From: Antilocapra americana
Taxonomy: Eukaryota; Chordata; Mammalia; Artiodactyla; Antilocapridae
Direction: 5' to 3'
Assembly: GCA_007570785.1 (NCBI GenBank)
Contig: ML662479.1
Span: 41,670 to 105,669, forward strand
DNA: 64,000 bases
Positions within the stretch are counted from its first letter, which is position 1. Every line of letters begins with the position of its first letter. Position numbers and translations under genes: made by a program. Below, piece after piece: positions 11,816-23,649 of this stretch. The notes under the pieces are model-generated. The model was not told the origin of the DNA. It saw only the letters and a list, made by a program, of their open reading frames with translations, and searched no databases.

Positions 11816-13335
11816 AGTCTAATGGCTGTCACCTTTCCATTTGACTAGAAGCTTCTCGGGAGCAAGAACAGTATCCTTCATTGTTTTCTCATCGCTCATA
11901 TCACCCAGTAAAGAGCTGTTTTAATCAGCACTGGTCAAACAAGGATCTAAACCATATTAAATACATGCTCCCTTTCATTTTTACTTTTCACTGAACAGAT
12001 TTCTTTTCTCTTAGCCTCTTAGGCTTCTATCTTATGGCTGTCCTTTACCAAAGACTCTTGCCTGTGGTTTGTCAAATACTTGAAACCTTAAAAAAAAAAA
12101 TCAGTATAATATTACTTCCGGAGCCATTTCTTTTCTATGCTAAGGCATAGCTCTCAACGCAGGCCCAGAGTCCGTGGGCTGGGTCCTGCGCGAGCTGAAA
12201 TCTCCATCCTCACTGGATGCTGCCCAGTGGAACGGGGAAGCCCCTTTGCTCAAAGTGGTGGCACAGAAAAAGCCTCCCAAGACCGTGAACCCCTTTTCAC
12301 TCCTTGCCCAGGTCCCAGGTGGGCCATACCCATTCCCATAGCTTTTCCAGACTGATTTCCCCTTTCAGCTATTCATCCCCAAGCAGCACAGTTACTCCGG
12401 TTGCTTCTTTCCCATTCTCCCTCTTTATGTCATACCTTCTATAGGACACAAATCCCAACTATGTCTTGTGAAGCACTGAAAATTCCTTTGTAACTAATGA
12501 AACATCAGCTGTGCTTGCAATCAACTCCAACTCTGAGCTGCTGCCCTGCTGCCCACCCTGTTACTTTGGGCAACACCACAGTCACAGTTCCTCTCGGTTA
12601 TCTGCAGGGGTGGCTCCCACCCTCCAGAAGCGAGGCCCTTCCCAGGTCAGTCCTGATGGAAGGGTGGGCTGAATTGTCCCAGTCAGCAGGCTCTTCTGTC
12701 CAGGTGTGCCCTGGCCAACTCCATCCCCAGCATCATCACCCAGAGCCAGTGATGAGCGGCAGCCAGGGCACCTGAGTCCCGGGCTCCCGATAGGTGGGGG
12801 AGCAAGGGGAAATAAACTACTGGTGGGGAAGGCAGATGTTTACAAATGTTATCCTGCAGTTCCATGTATGTGCCATTGTGGTTCTAGAATTCTGTACAGA
12901 AAGGGCCTTCAGGTGGCAATCCTATTGGGATTAGGAGTAAATTACCTTCCTATAGCTTTTTACTTAATACTGAGACATCATCACAACAAAGGATGAGGGT
13001 ATGATGGAAATCTGGGGGGCTAACACACCTGAAGTATCCCCGTTGCTGCCACCACACAAGGCTTCTCCTTGGATAGATGGCACATGTGGCTTTGTGGGGC
13101 TGTGCCAGTAGCATTTTGGTGGCAAAACAATTAAAACCCTGACTCTGTGACCTGCTGGGGTCATAGGACTTCCCAGTTGAAGTTTCTTCTTTGATAGGTA
13201 GAGAGCTTTCTTTCGGGTTTCTCCCAGATGAACACAGAGATGTGGGGTGAGGGGGGTGTTTGGGGAAAGGAGGGAGACACCGCCGCCCTGTGAAGCCCAC
13301 GCCTGGTCTGGATCTCCCAGCAGGACCAGTCGACC
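11816..13335. other. Upstream flank of the olfactory receptor, no coding exon seen
   Basis: No domain-bearing frame. A receptor 5' UTR exon may lie here. A candidate acceptor, TTTCTTCTTTGATAG, sits near 13197, about 140 bases before the ATG, but there is no proof of use. Confidence 0.4.
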
Positions 13336-14280
13336 ATGGAGAGGGGAAACCACTCGAGCATCTCCCAGTTCATCCTCCTCGGTCTCTCCGGCCGGCCTGA
13401 GGGGCAGGAGCTGATCTTCGGGCTCTTCCTTCTCATGTACCTGGTTGGCACAGCCGGGAACCTGCTCATCGTCCTGGCTATTGGCTTGGACTCCCACCTC
13501 CACACACCCATGTACTTCTTTCTCAGCAACCTCTCCCTGGTGGATTTCTGCTTCATCTCCGCCACAGTCCCCAAGATGCTTACGAACATCCAGACACAGA
13601 CCCAGTCCATTTCCTACGGTGGCTGCCTAGCCCAGATCTACTTCTGCATTTTGCTTGCGAACATGGACAACTTCCTCCTGACGGCCATGGCTTACGACCG
13701 CTACATGGCAATATGCCGGCCCCTGCACTACTCCACAACGATGAGTCTGCCAGCCTGTGCCCTGATGCTCGGGAGCGCCTGGCTCCTTGCCAACCTCCAC
13801 TCCCTGCTGCACACCCTCCTCATGGCCCGGCAGGACTTCTGTGCCAGCAACGTCATTCCATACTTCTTCTGTGACCTCGTTCCCCTACTCCAGCTCTCCT
13901 GCTCCAACACCCTGCCCAATCAACTCATGATTCTGCTGGTGGGCGGCCTGATTGTCCTCATCCCCTTCCTCGGCATCCTCGTCTCCTATGTCCACATTGT
14001 GTCTGCTGTGCTCAAGGTCCCATCTGCCCAGGGAAAACAGAAGGCCTTCTCTACCTGTGGCTCCCACCTTGCTGTGGTCATCCTCTTCTATGGGACCATC
14101 ACAGGGGTCTACCTGAGTCCCTCACCCTCCCACTCAGCTGACAAGGATTCACTGGCTTCAGTAATGTACATGGTGATCACCCCCACGCTGAATCCCTTTA
14201 TCTACTGCCTGAGGAACAAGGACATGAAGGGAGCTCTGTGGAAACTGGTCAGTGTGAAGGCTGCATTCCACAAGCTGTGA
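13336..14280 (+). CDS. Intact olfactory receptor, family 1 (OR1F-like)
   Basis: Single-exon 314-residue odorant receptor, a class A seven-transmembrane GPCR of the olfactory neuron cilia that signals through G-olf and cAMP. The frame is open from an ATG in a good context to TGA. Visible family marks are an N-glycosylation site at residues 5-7 (NHS), TPMYFFLSNLS at the end of TM1/start of TM2, MAYDRYMAIC after TM3 (about residues 118-127), KAFSTCGSHL before TM6 (about 235-244), and PTLNPFIYCLRN in TM7 (about 283-294). The extracellular loop cysteines are present. Length is typical for the family. Resemblance to human OR1F12/OR1F1 is from memory, so the subfamily is inferred and the exact orthologue is not assigned. 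Like other receptors of this class it probably has untranslated 5' exons upstream, which I could not place. It is on the strand opposite to ZSCAN25 and GC-richer than its surroundings. Confidence 0.93.
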   Translation: MERGNHSSISQFILLGLSGRPEGQELIFGLFLLMYLVGTAGNLLIVLAIGLDSHLHTPMYFFLSNLSLVDFCFISATVPKMLTNIQTQTQSISYGGCLAQIYFCILLANMDNFLLTAMAYDRYMAICRPLHYSTTMSLPACALMLGSAWLLANLHSLLHTLLMARQDFCASNVIPYFFCDLVPLLQLSCSNTLPNQLMILLVGGLIVLIPFLGILVSYVHIVSAVLKVPSAQGKQKAFSTCGSHLAVVILFYGTITGVYLSPSPSHSADKDSLASVMYMVITPTLNPFIYCLRNKDMKGALWKLVSVKAAFHKL

Positions 14281-14566
14281 TAGCAGAGCTCCCCTTTGGG
14301 GCCTCTGTGCTGGGAAGGGGATGAACCCCAGGGACAAGCTCAACACACACAGGGCGGGAGGAGCAAAGCCTTCCATTGCTTCATAAGTAATCTGCAGGTC
14401 CAAAATATCTCAACTCCTGTGCTGACGGCCTAGACTACCAAGAGGGGAAGAAACTCCCATAAAGACAAAACCACTAAACAGGTATAAAGTAGCTCTATCT
14501 GCAGACCTTCTGGAGAGGGTTCATGCAAGAACGGTGAGTTCATAGGAGTCTGTAACCTGGGCTGGT

Positions 14567-14777
14567 GGGCTTCCCTGGTGGCTCAGGTGTTAAGGAATCT
14601 GCCAGTGATGTGGAAGATCCGGGTTCATTCCCTGGGTTGGGAAGATCCCCTGGAGAAGGGAATGGCAACCCACTCGTTTTCTTGCCCAGAGAATCTCACA
14701 GACAGAAGAGCCTGGAGGGCCACAGTCCACAGGGTCACAAAGAATCGGACACAACTGAGTGACTCACACATGCACAC
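14567..14777 (+). mobile_element. Bov-tA SINE downstream of the olfactory receptor
   Basis: Head GGGCTTCCCTGGTGGCTCAG, B-box region GGTTCATTCCC, tail ACACAACTGAGTGACTCACAC. Confidence 0.9.
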
Positions 14778-14779
14778 AA

Positions 14780-17700
14780 ACCTGTGCTGGCAGCCTGTGC
14801 CAAGGAGATGCCCTTCGAGAGCCCCCACACACCCCTACAGACGCTCAGGTCTTTAACCCTCAAGTATCCTAACTTCCAAATTCCCAACAACCACCCCCAC
14901 ACTCTGAGCTGAACCTGGCTTTGGAGACAGCCTTCAGTCTTTCCACTCTCGGCCCAGGTCCTCCTGGCTGGAGCTCCACAGCTCTACCTACTTGTATCGG
15001 GAATGCCTAGAGTGACTGTCTCAGCTGAACACCTATGAAAGCCCTAAGCTGTCCCACTTACGTGCTTTCTCATCTCTTAGGAAGGAGAAGAGGCTGGACT
15101 TAAGAGTTGGTTCTCTGGGTGTGAAGCATGTAAAAGGAAGGGGCCAAGGTAATCCTTCTGAAGATGCTTCTCTACACGCTGAACTGGACGAAGAGACAAA
15201 GGGAAAAGGCCTCATGTAATGAGTTCATGGCTGAAGGTGTATGTGGCTTTCTGTCCAGTAGGATAATATCCTAGGCTGCAATGGGTGTGGCAGAGCTGGG
15301 GAGAGCATTACACAGAAAGTCATCACAACTGGCATCCGGTCCTGGCCCCTCTGATTACCAGCTATTTGACTCTGGTTCATCTGACACGCATCACTCCAGC
15401 CACCACACCATGCTCTTTTTGTCCCTCCTCATTCTTCTCAAGCTGCCCCATTTGCCCATTTCTATCCATCAAAATTCCAGTTGTCCCTCAAGGCTCAGAT
15501 AAAAACCATGCCCTTCATGAAGCCACCTCAAGTCTCCCCAGTCAAAAGGAAAGTTTCCTCTCCTCTGAAACTTCATATAATTTGAATTCTACTACAGCCT
15601 ATTTCATGCTCTGCATGAAAGTTGCATACTTCAACTTTGTAGGGCTCACCTCAACTCTACTGCAAACAGAATCGCTGGAGTCAAGTTTTTTACTGTCTTA
15701 AATGTCAATGTTTTAAACTGACAGCAGACATGCAGAAAGAACACTTAACGCCTTTCTCCCCATGATCCTGCCTTAACCAATACTTTTAAACTTCCCCAAC
15801 CCCAGACAAGGAGAAAGAGTTAGCAACCTGGCTGGCCAGAGCCCAAGGAGTTCACTGGTCCTTATTTTATGAGGGGCAGTGTGCCCTCAAGGGTCATCAT
15901 TTAGGGGTGAAGCTCCCTTCGTCCCAGCCTGGCCCCTTGATTAGTCCTCTTCTATCCGTGTGTCTGGCTGGAGTCCTCACTTGGGTCCAGTCACCTCTCC
16001 CTCCCTCCCTCTCCCTGCCCCCAACACCACAACTGAGCACAAAGGTCCTTAACTCTGATCTGGGGCTGAGTGGGAAAGCAAGACAGGCCTGAGCTACTTC
16101 TCAGCTCACCTTTAACCAGTGAGCCCACAACGGAGGTAACTGGGTATAACTCACATACCAACAGCTGAACTTTGGCTCAGTTTGCTATTGTTCCTTGAAC
16201 ATACTGTTTCCATGGAGTCCTGGGCCTCAGGAGTTGGAATGATTGGATTTCAGCTTTCCTGGGTCTCTGATCATAGAACCACAATAACAGCAACAAAATC
16301 TCACTATCACCATGTGATGTCAAGAAAAGCTGAAGTCAGCATGGAGAAGAGGTCTATTTGCTATAATGGTGAATAATACAACGGTTTTGTCTCGAGGTTT
16401 CAAAAAAAGTAACAAGGAAAAGGTTTTAAAAGGGGGCCGGCAGTGAACACATTTGAAAGACCTTAAACTGACCTTGCTCATCAGTGGGTTGTGAGGATGC
16501 TTCCTGTTCTGAGGCCTCTCCTCCAAACAAACACCTTGTCAGCCTGGCTAATGTCCTGGCCAAGAGTTTGCTTGCTGAGGGGTAAATGCGAAGAGCAACC
16601 TGCACACAGGTCAACTATAAGATGTTCAGAAGCTCAGCCACCCGTACAGATTTGGTAGCGTAAAACCAATCCTGTGAAGATACCAGAATGTTTATTTATA
16701 TTTTTAAAATAAAATGTTAAAGGGGAAAAAAAAAAGATCTGTTATCTACATTTTTAAAAGTGTTATGAAGGAAAGTGGAAGCATCTCCGAGAATTAGAAT
16801 AAAAAAATATCTCCTACATCTCATGTTCCAAGTCATACAACACTCCCTCTGCTCACAGTGGGTGCCTTCCCCACACCAGGGGCAAAAGGCACTGCATCTG
16901 TTCAACAAAGGTAATTTGAGCTCGAGGGAAATTACTTCCCAGGTACCTTATTCCAAAGAGGTATCAGCAAATAAAACAAAGTTTCCTCTTTCTTGCAGCA
17001 GCTCCAGGGATTAGGGAAGCAGGAAAAAAAATTAAGGAAAAAAAAAAAACAACATTCAACATGTCAGAGTTGTGAGCGCTATAAAGAAAAATAAACCCAG
17101 ATCAGGCACCAGACGTTGACAGGCAATGCACCTGTGGGCAGGTTGTGCTTCAGTTACTATTGTTTCATAGTCAACTACCCCAACTCAGTGGCTTAAAATA
17201 ATCATTTATTTGTTCGCTCCTATTTCTGGTGGTGACTGGGCCCTCAGAATAACGTACAGATGGGGTTTTGTCAGAGTTCCTAGAATCCTCTGCGGCACTC
17301 AACTCTCCCAGAACCATCACAGCGGCTTTACTGGACTCTCCACACCCAACCCGGCACATGGTTACAGATGAGCACAACCTCCTTCTGTTAGAACTCAAGC
17401 AGTTTCTGTAGAGCAGCACTCCCAAGATGCCCTTAAGTAAAGTGCTTCATCTGCCTCCCCCATCGTGGGACGTGAAAGGGAAGGAGAGAGAGGGCAACTG
17501 AGAAAATGAGGGAAGCAGCAGCAGGCAGAGAAGCAGATACTAAGTGACTGCACCAAGAAAAATGGATGCATTGAACAAATCTTTGTGAAGCACTTTTATT
17601 AAGCTGGACATTGTGCTGAGACAGCAATAAATGAATTTCTGATTCCCTCCTCCCCCCAAAAAATCTTCTAGTGTGAAATTAGGATGTAACTATCCTTGTT

Positions 17701-18990
17701 GTTTAGGAGGTTCCTGCGTTATGGCTCCCAGTTGAGAGTCGCAACAGCACTTCACTAAGATCATGACTTACTGTCCATTTGTAGGACAATCTTGTATCCA
17801 CTTTAGGCTGGTGGGGGGAAACTTCGGGATTTATTCATGTTTCAACAAATGCTCTGGTGCAGCCAGTGTCCCACATGATGATGGAGCAAGCTCTCTCAAG
17901 ACAGACATGCATATTACCACCTGAGGAGTCGGGTAAAAGGAAGATACCAGTAGAAAACTGCTCCATCCCCAAGTACGTTTCAAACAAGTTCCCTGGGTGT
18001 CTTTGATATCAGGGGTTTTCAGAGGACACTTGGAGAGTCTCTGCTGAAAAGCATTGTTAAACGTTAAAAAAAAAAAGGAGACATAGTAGAAATTTTCAGT
18101 TTATTTGAGCAAAAATCATTCCGGACACAGAGGGCAGCAATAAGACATCTACAGTGAAGACAAGAGAAGGGAGTAAGGCTGTAGTTTAAGGATGCCTTAT
18201 ACAGGAAGTCAAGTTGGCTGTGATTGGTTGTCCTTTTCGATTTTTTTAACCTTGAGGCATTCACAGGCTTAGGTTTGGGTTTGCTCACATAGGCTGCCAA
18301 GGCATTAGAATTACTTCTAACTGCCTCCTTGTTTAACTAGTTTAAGAGCATGAAGGATAAAAGTCTCTATCCTGAATATCCTAAGGATAGCTTTCACCTT
18401 GAGCACTGAGTGTGGCAGGAATGTGCCCATTCCTCCACTACCCAAGCTGAAAACAGCAAGCTGAGCGAGCTGATCTGATTGAGAACTGAGTGCCGCCCAG
18501 AGCAGTATCCCCTGTGGTACCATGGAAGGCAACGGATATTCGAAGACAGTGGACCTGGTCACCTCTAGATCCCCTACATTGAATTTTTTTAATCAGATGC
18601 CATTATTCCATGAGAAAGTGATCTTCTAGAGTTAAATACCACATGATCGCATTACCTGCCCCACTGCTCCGGGAATTTCCTGAAATATAAAGCACTTCAA
18701 CATAGAGATGTGACCACCTCCACGTGGGATTTACAAGGGAGCTACAAAGAACGCTGCAATGAACTGTCTTGTGCATATGTATCTTCTTCTTGTTAAGAGG
18801 GTTGTCTTCAGAATAAATTCACATGTAATTTTGTTAGATATAGTACTGCTAAATTTCTTTCACATAAAGTTGTACCATTTTGCGTTCCAACAGCAGTGTG
18901 TAAGAATTCCTTTTTTCCCACAAACTCATCAAACACATGTAGTCAGGCTTTTGAAGTATGACCAATCTGTAGGATAAGAAATCATATCTC
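14780..18990. other. Intergenic, no gene seen
   Basis: Mostly diverged unassigned DNA. An L2-like 3' segment is possible near 15480-15650 and an old LTR or L1-like segment near 17150-17400. Short frames are unsupported. Confidence 0.4.
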
Positions 18991-18991
18991 A

Positions 18992-19096
18992 GCTCAGTTC
19001 AGTCGCTCAGTCATGTCCAACTCTTTGCGACCCCATGAATCGCAGCATGCCAGGCATCCCTGTCCATCACCAACTCCTGGAGTTTACCCAAATCTC
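18992..19096 (-). mobile_element. Short BovB/Bov-A 3' end fragment
   Basis: About 105 bases of antisense BovB terminus (CAGTTCAGTCGCTCAGTCATG to CCTGGAGTTTACCC). This is a very short 5'-truncated insertion. Confidence 0.75.
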
Positions 19097-19099
19097 AGT

Positions 19100-20680
19100 G
19101 TAGCTTTACTTGGCATTTATTTCATGAGTGAAGATGAACATCTTTTCATATGTTAAACAGTCACTTTTATCTTTTTTGTGAATTCAAATTTGTTAATTTT
19201 TCCATGCAATACCATCTTTATTACATGCTAGATTTCCATACAGAGATGGGTCTGTTTCTGAACCTGTATTCCACTCCAACGGTGTATCTGTGCTACCTCC
19301 ACACTGTCACACTGTCTGAACTCTTGGTTTTTCCATCTCTTATTTTCCATTCCTTTCATCAGCACGTTGGTCCAGGCGGCAGGAATTCCTAAAACTGAAG
19401 AGTGGGAAAATCTAGAGGGAAGACTGGTTCTCAAGAATAAACTGTTCATCATCCATTCTGCTTCTTCCTGTTCAGAGAGTCTGCGGAGCCCTTAGACAGA
19501 AGTCCATGAAATGTCGATGATAGAGATCGGGTTTTCTCAAATTTTTCAGACATGGAGATGGTACAAGACTCAAATAGCTCCCAGGGGTGGGACACAAGAA
19601 GGCAAATACAGACTTCTACCATCCCTTTTCCCAGTCTCTGTCTAAAAGCTCATACACCACCTTATCAATAAACATATTTTTTAAGTAGGAACGGGAAATA
19701 TGAAGCCAGCTCTTGCATCTGCCGTGTTTCCTGGTCTCTGGCCATGAAGACCATGAGCTGTGACTAGTGCAGGCAGCAGTGAAGACAGCCCTCTTACTGG
19801 CCCCTCTGTGCTCTTCCATCTCCTCAGTCCCTCTGCTCCTCGGGGTGCAACACCAGCATCACTCACCCCTTCCACTCTCTCTCCCAGTAGTTTAAGTTCC
19901 CAAAGACAAACACAAGGAATATGACAGCCTACCCTCCCCACTTCATAACAAATGTTTACTGTAGTTTTTTACTGAAAGGTATCAACTCTGGGGATGGGTT
20001 GCACAAGACCAGTCTCTAGAAATATGCTCTTCACTCATATAATAAAGAAAAAAAAAAAAGGCAAGAAAGGGATATGAAATTGTAAGAAGCCCAAGTGAGC
20101 TGTTCTGACTTGTAGAACTGCTAAGTGAACTGGATGTCCCTGCAGATGGCGTGCAGCAGTCACAGAAGACTGCCAGGGTGGGGGCCCACTGAAGGCACCT
20201 TGCTTCAGCGCTCTTCCCTCCTAAGGTACACTCGAGAGCCTTCTAGCCATGAAAAAGGTGGAAATCCAGGGCTTTCATCCACTCAAACATTTATGTCTAC
20301 TGTGGGCCCTGAAGACCTTGGCACTGGCCGCACCATGCTTGCAAGGCCCCCAACAGGCACCTGCACTCACTGGGACGGTGAGTCCAGGCCCAGCCCACTG
20401 CTGTGTGGAGGCTTCATGGCAGGTGCCTGCCCAAAAGGAACCTAAGCCACCAGCCAGGCTGCCTCTGACAGATCCCGGCACCCACCCTGAGACTCAGCTT
20501 CAGTAGCTCTTGGCTCTGCCTGGCAACACTGCATTTCACCCACATGATCTCTAGCAGCTCCTTTGTTTTCTAAAAATTAGGCCAGGGGTCCTTAAGGTCC
20601 AGGCCTTAGAAGCCCAGTCTTTTCTTCCAATAGCTAAGCCATCTAATTCGATCCAGCGCTTACCTTGAACCCTAAGGGCA
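19100..20680. other. Intergenic, no gene seen
   Basis: Short frames of 67-106 codons on both strands near 19.6-20.5 kb reflect moderate GC and carry no motif. There is an A-run near 20048. Confidence 0.4.
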
Positions 20681-20682
20681 GA

Positions 20683-20877
20683 GGTTCTCAGCCAAGATCA
20701 ATTTTGCCTCCAGGGGACATTTGGGAAGGCCTGGAAACATCTTTAGTTATCACAACTGTCATCTAATAGACTGAGGACAAGGATCCTGCTAAACAGCCTA
20801 TGACCCACAAAAAAGCCAGGGCAGCGTCCAAGAAGTACCTGGCACACAGTGAGAACAGTGCCAAGGTTGAGAAACTC
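20683..20877 (+). mobile_element. MER20 (hAT-Charlie nonautonomous) element
   Basis: Starts AGAGGTTCTCAGCCAAGATC and ends AGTGCCAAGGTTGAGAAAC. The internal GGGGACATTTGGGAAGGCCTGG and CCTGCTAAACAGCCTA fit the MER20 consensus as I recall it. It is a common placental-mammal element, about 195 bases long here. Confidence 0.7.
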
Positions 20878-21809
20878 AGGCAAAGTTTACAAGAGCAAGG
20901 AAACATGTTTTGACAGCTCCTTTCCCCATCTCAGAAGTGGGTCCAGACAACTTGTGTTGCAGGGTGAAGATGATGGGATGAGAAACCAGCTTATTTTTTA
21001 AGATCAAAGGTATTCCTACTTATCCCTAGCACACTTAATCAGCCCACAAACAACATTCACCCTGGCATACATTTTGAGAAGCACTTTTTGCAATGCATCA
21101 GCTCCTCAAGACAGACCTTAGGCAGACAGTTACCTGGAAATAACAAGTTACAGGAAATAAAGAGGGGTTTCTCTTACAGAGGCCACAGCCCTTGGGGGCA
21201 GCAGCCTTTCTCACCACCACAGCGGCACAGCATACACAGCTAGGCCCTGAAAGCGCACAGCCTCAGCCCAGCATGAGGCAACTAGACACCCTATCACACA
21301 CAGTCGGGGCTAAATATAAAGTGACCGAGTGTCCCTGTTTGCCCTGGAGTCTCAGTTTACACCACTGTCCTGACATAATTAATAGCACTTCCCTTTACTC
21401 TCAAGGGGGGCTTGAAACTTACAAGATGAGCTTGTAATACCTTGTCACACGAGAGCAAAGAAGCCATCAAAGGTGATTAGGGTTATACAGAATCAGGAGC
21501 CAATGCGAAGAGGCTCCCACTGGTCAGAACTGAAATTATTTGAGCACCAACAACTGTGGTGGATTGGTTTAAATTCAAGAATGCATTTTTTGTTAAAAAA
21601 TAGTAAGAACTGATCACTTACATGGTGATCAGTTTAGAAGCAAAGCCACTAGATCATTATTGTGAAGAAAGGTAAATAAGGGAAGGAAGAATCCAGTATT
21701 CCCTTTCCTCTGTGAACTGTATAAGTTCACAGATACAGCTGTGAGGCATCCCAGCTAATAAATGAAGATTCTTTTATCGAATTAGTGAAATAAATGCATT
21801 TAGACTCTT

Positions 21810-23280
21810 CAGTTCAGTTCAGTCACTTAGTCATGTCCAACTCTTTGTGACCCCATGGACTACAGCATGCCAGGCCTCCCTGTCCATCACGAACTCCCAG
21901 AGTTTATCCAAACTCATATCGATTGAGTTGGTGATGCCACCCAACCACCTCATCCTCTGTCATCCCCTTCTCCTCCTGCCTTCAATATTTCCCAGCATCA
22001 GGGTCTTTGCAAATGAGTCAGCTCTTCACATCAGGTGGCCAAAGTATTGGAGTTTCAACTTCAACATCAGTCCTTCCAATGAATATTCAGGACTGATCTC
22101 CTTTAGGATGGACTGGTTGGATCTCCTTGCAGTCCAAGGGACTCTTAAGAATCTTCTCCAACACCACAGTTCAAAAGCATCAATTCTTCGGCACTCAGCC
22201 TTCTTTATAAACTCTCACTTCCATACATGACCACTGGAAAAACCAAAGCCTTGACTAGACGGATTTTTGTTGGTAATGTCTCTGCTTTTCAATATGCTGT
22301 CTAGGTTGGTCGTAACTTTCCTTCCAAGGAGTAAGGGTCTTTTAATTTCATGACTGCAATCACCATCTGCAGTGATTTTGGAGCCCAGAAAAATAAAGTC
22401 AGCCACTGTTTCCACCGTCTCTCCACCTATATTTGCCATGAAGTGACGGAACCAGATGCCTTGATCTTAGTTTTCTGAATGTTGAGTTTTAAGCCAGGTT
22501 TTTCATTCTCCTTCACTTTCATCAAGAGGCTCTTTACTTCACTTTCTGCCATAAGGGTGGTGTCATCTGCATATCTGAGGTTGTTGATATTTCTCCTGGC
22601 AATCTTGATTCCAGCTTGTGCTTCTTCCAGCCCAGTGTTTCTCATGATGTATTCTGCATATAAGTTAAATAAGCAGGGTGACAATATACAGCCTTGATGT
22701 ACTCCTTTTCCTATTTGGAACCAGTCTGTTGTTCCATGCCCAGTTCTAACTGTTTGCTTCCTGACCTGCATACAGTTTTCTCAAGAGGCAGGTCAGGTGA
22801 TCTGTTATTTCCATCTCTTTCAGAATTTTCCAGTTTGTGGTGATCCACACAGTCAAAGGCTTTGGCATAGTCAATAAAGCAGAAATAGATGTTTTTCTGG
22901 AACTCTCTTGCTTTTTTGATGATCCAGCAGATGTTGGCAATTTGATCTCTGGTTCCTCTGCCTTTATCTAAAACCAGCTTGAACATCTGGAAGTTCATGG
23001 TTCACATATTGTTGAAGCCTGGCTTGAAGAATTTTGAGCATTACTAGCACGTGAGATGAGTATAATTGAGCATTCTTTGGCATTGCCTTTCTTTGGGATA
23101 GGAATGAAAACTGACCTTTTCCAGTCCTGTGGCCACTGCTGCTTTTTCCAAATTTACTGGCATATTGAGTGCAGCACTTTCTCAGCATCATCTTTTAGGA
23201 TTTGAAATAGCTCAACCGTAATTCTATCACCTCCACCAGCTTTGTTCATAGTGATGCTTCTTAAGGCCCACTTCACTTCA
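21810..23280 (-). mobile_element. 5'-truncated BovB LINE (1.47 kb) with target duplication
   Basis: Minus-strand BovB. Decayed reverse-transcriptase pieces are readable: FCFIDYAKAFDCVDHHKL, then GVHQGCILSPCLFNLYAE and the catalytic YADD box within LRYADDTTLMAES. The 3' end lies at 21810. CATTTAGACTCTT (21797-21809) and CATTTAGGCTCTT (23281-23293) flank it as a 13-bp target-site duplication with one mismatch. The frame is interrupted, so it is not active. Confidence 0.93.
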
Positions 23281-23521
23281 CATTTAGGCTCTTAACATTG
23301 TATAATGAGAAACAACCAGACAAGCCACCATCTGTAGTATGTTCTTACCAGAATGTGAAACATGAACCTGACTGGCCCTCTACACCTGTAGTTTTCAGTT
23401 AATCAGACGGCAAAGAACTATATTTACCTATGCCATGAGTATGCAAGCAATAAAATTCAGAATATGATAAAGTCCACAGGACAAATAATCCAGTTGTTTT
23501 AATGAATAAATTTTAAGGGGA

Positions 23522-23648
23522 AGGGACTTCCCTGGTGGTCCAATGGTGAGGGCTCTGTGCTTCCACTGTAGGGGGCTCAGGTTCAATCTCTGGTTGGGGA
23601 ATTAAGATCGCACAAGCCATGCAGTATGGCCAAATTAAAAAGAAAAAC
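23522..23648 (+). mobile_element. CHR-type tRNA-Glu SINE
   Basis: GACTTCCCTGGTGGTCCAATGG head, GGTTCAATCTCTGGTTGGGG and an ATGGCCAAATTAAAAAG tail. This is the cetartiodactyl CHR SINE family. Confidence 0.82.
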
Positions 23649-23649
23649 A

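Noticed and set aside
15285..15701. 138-codon plus ORF
   Set aside because: Partly L2-like repeat. No domain, and overlapped by other frames.
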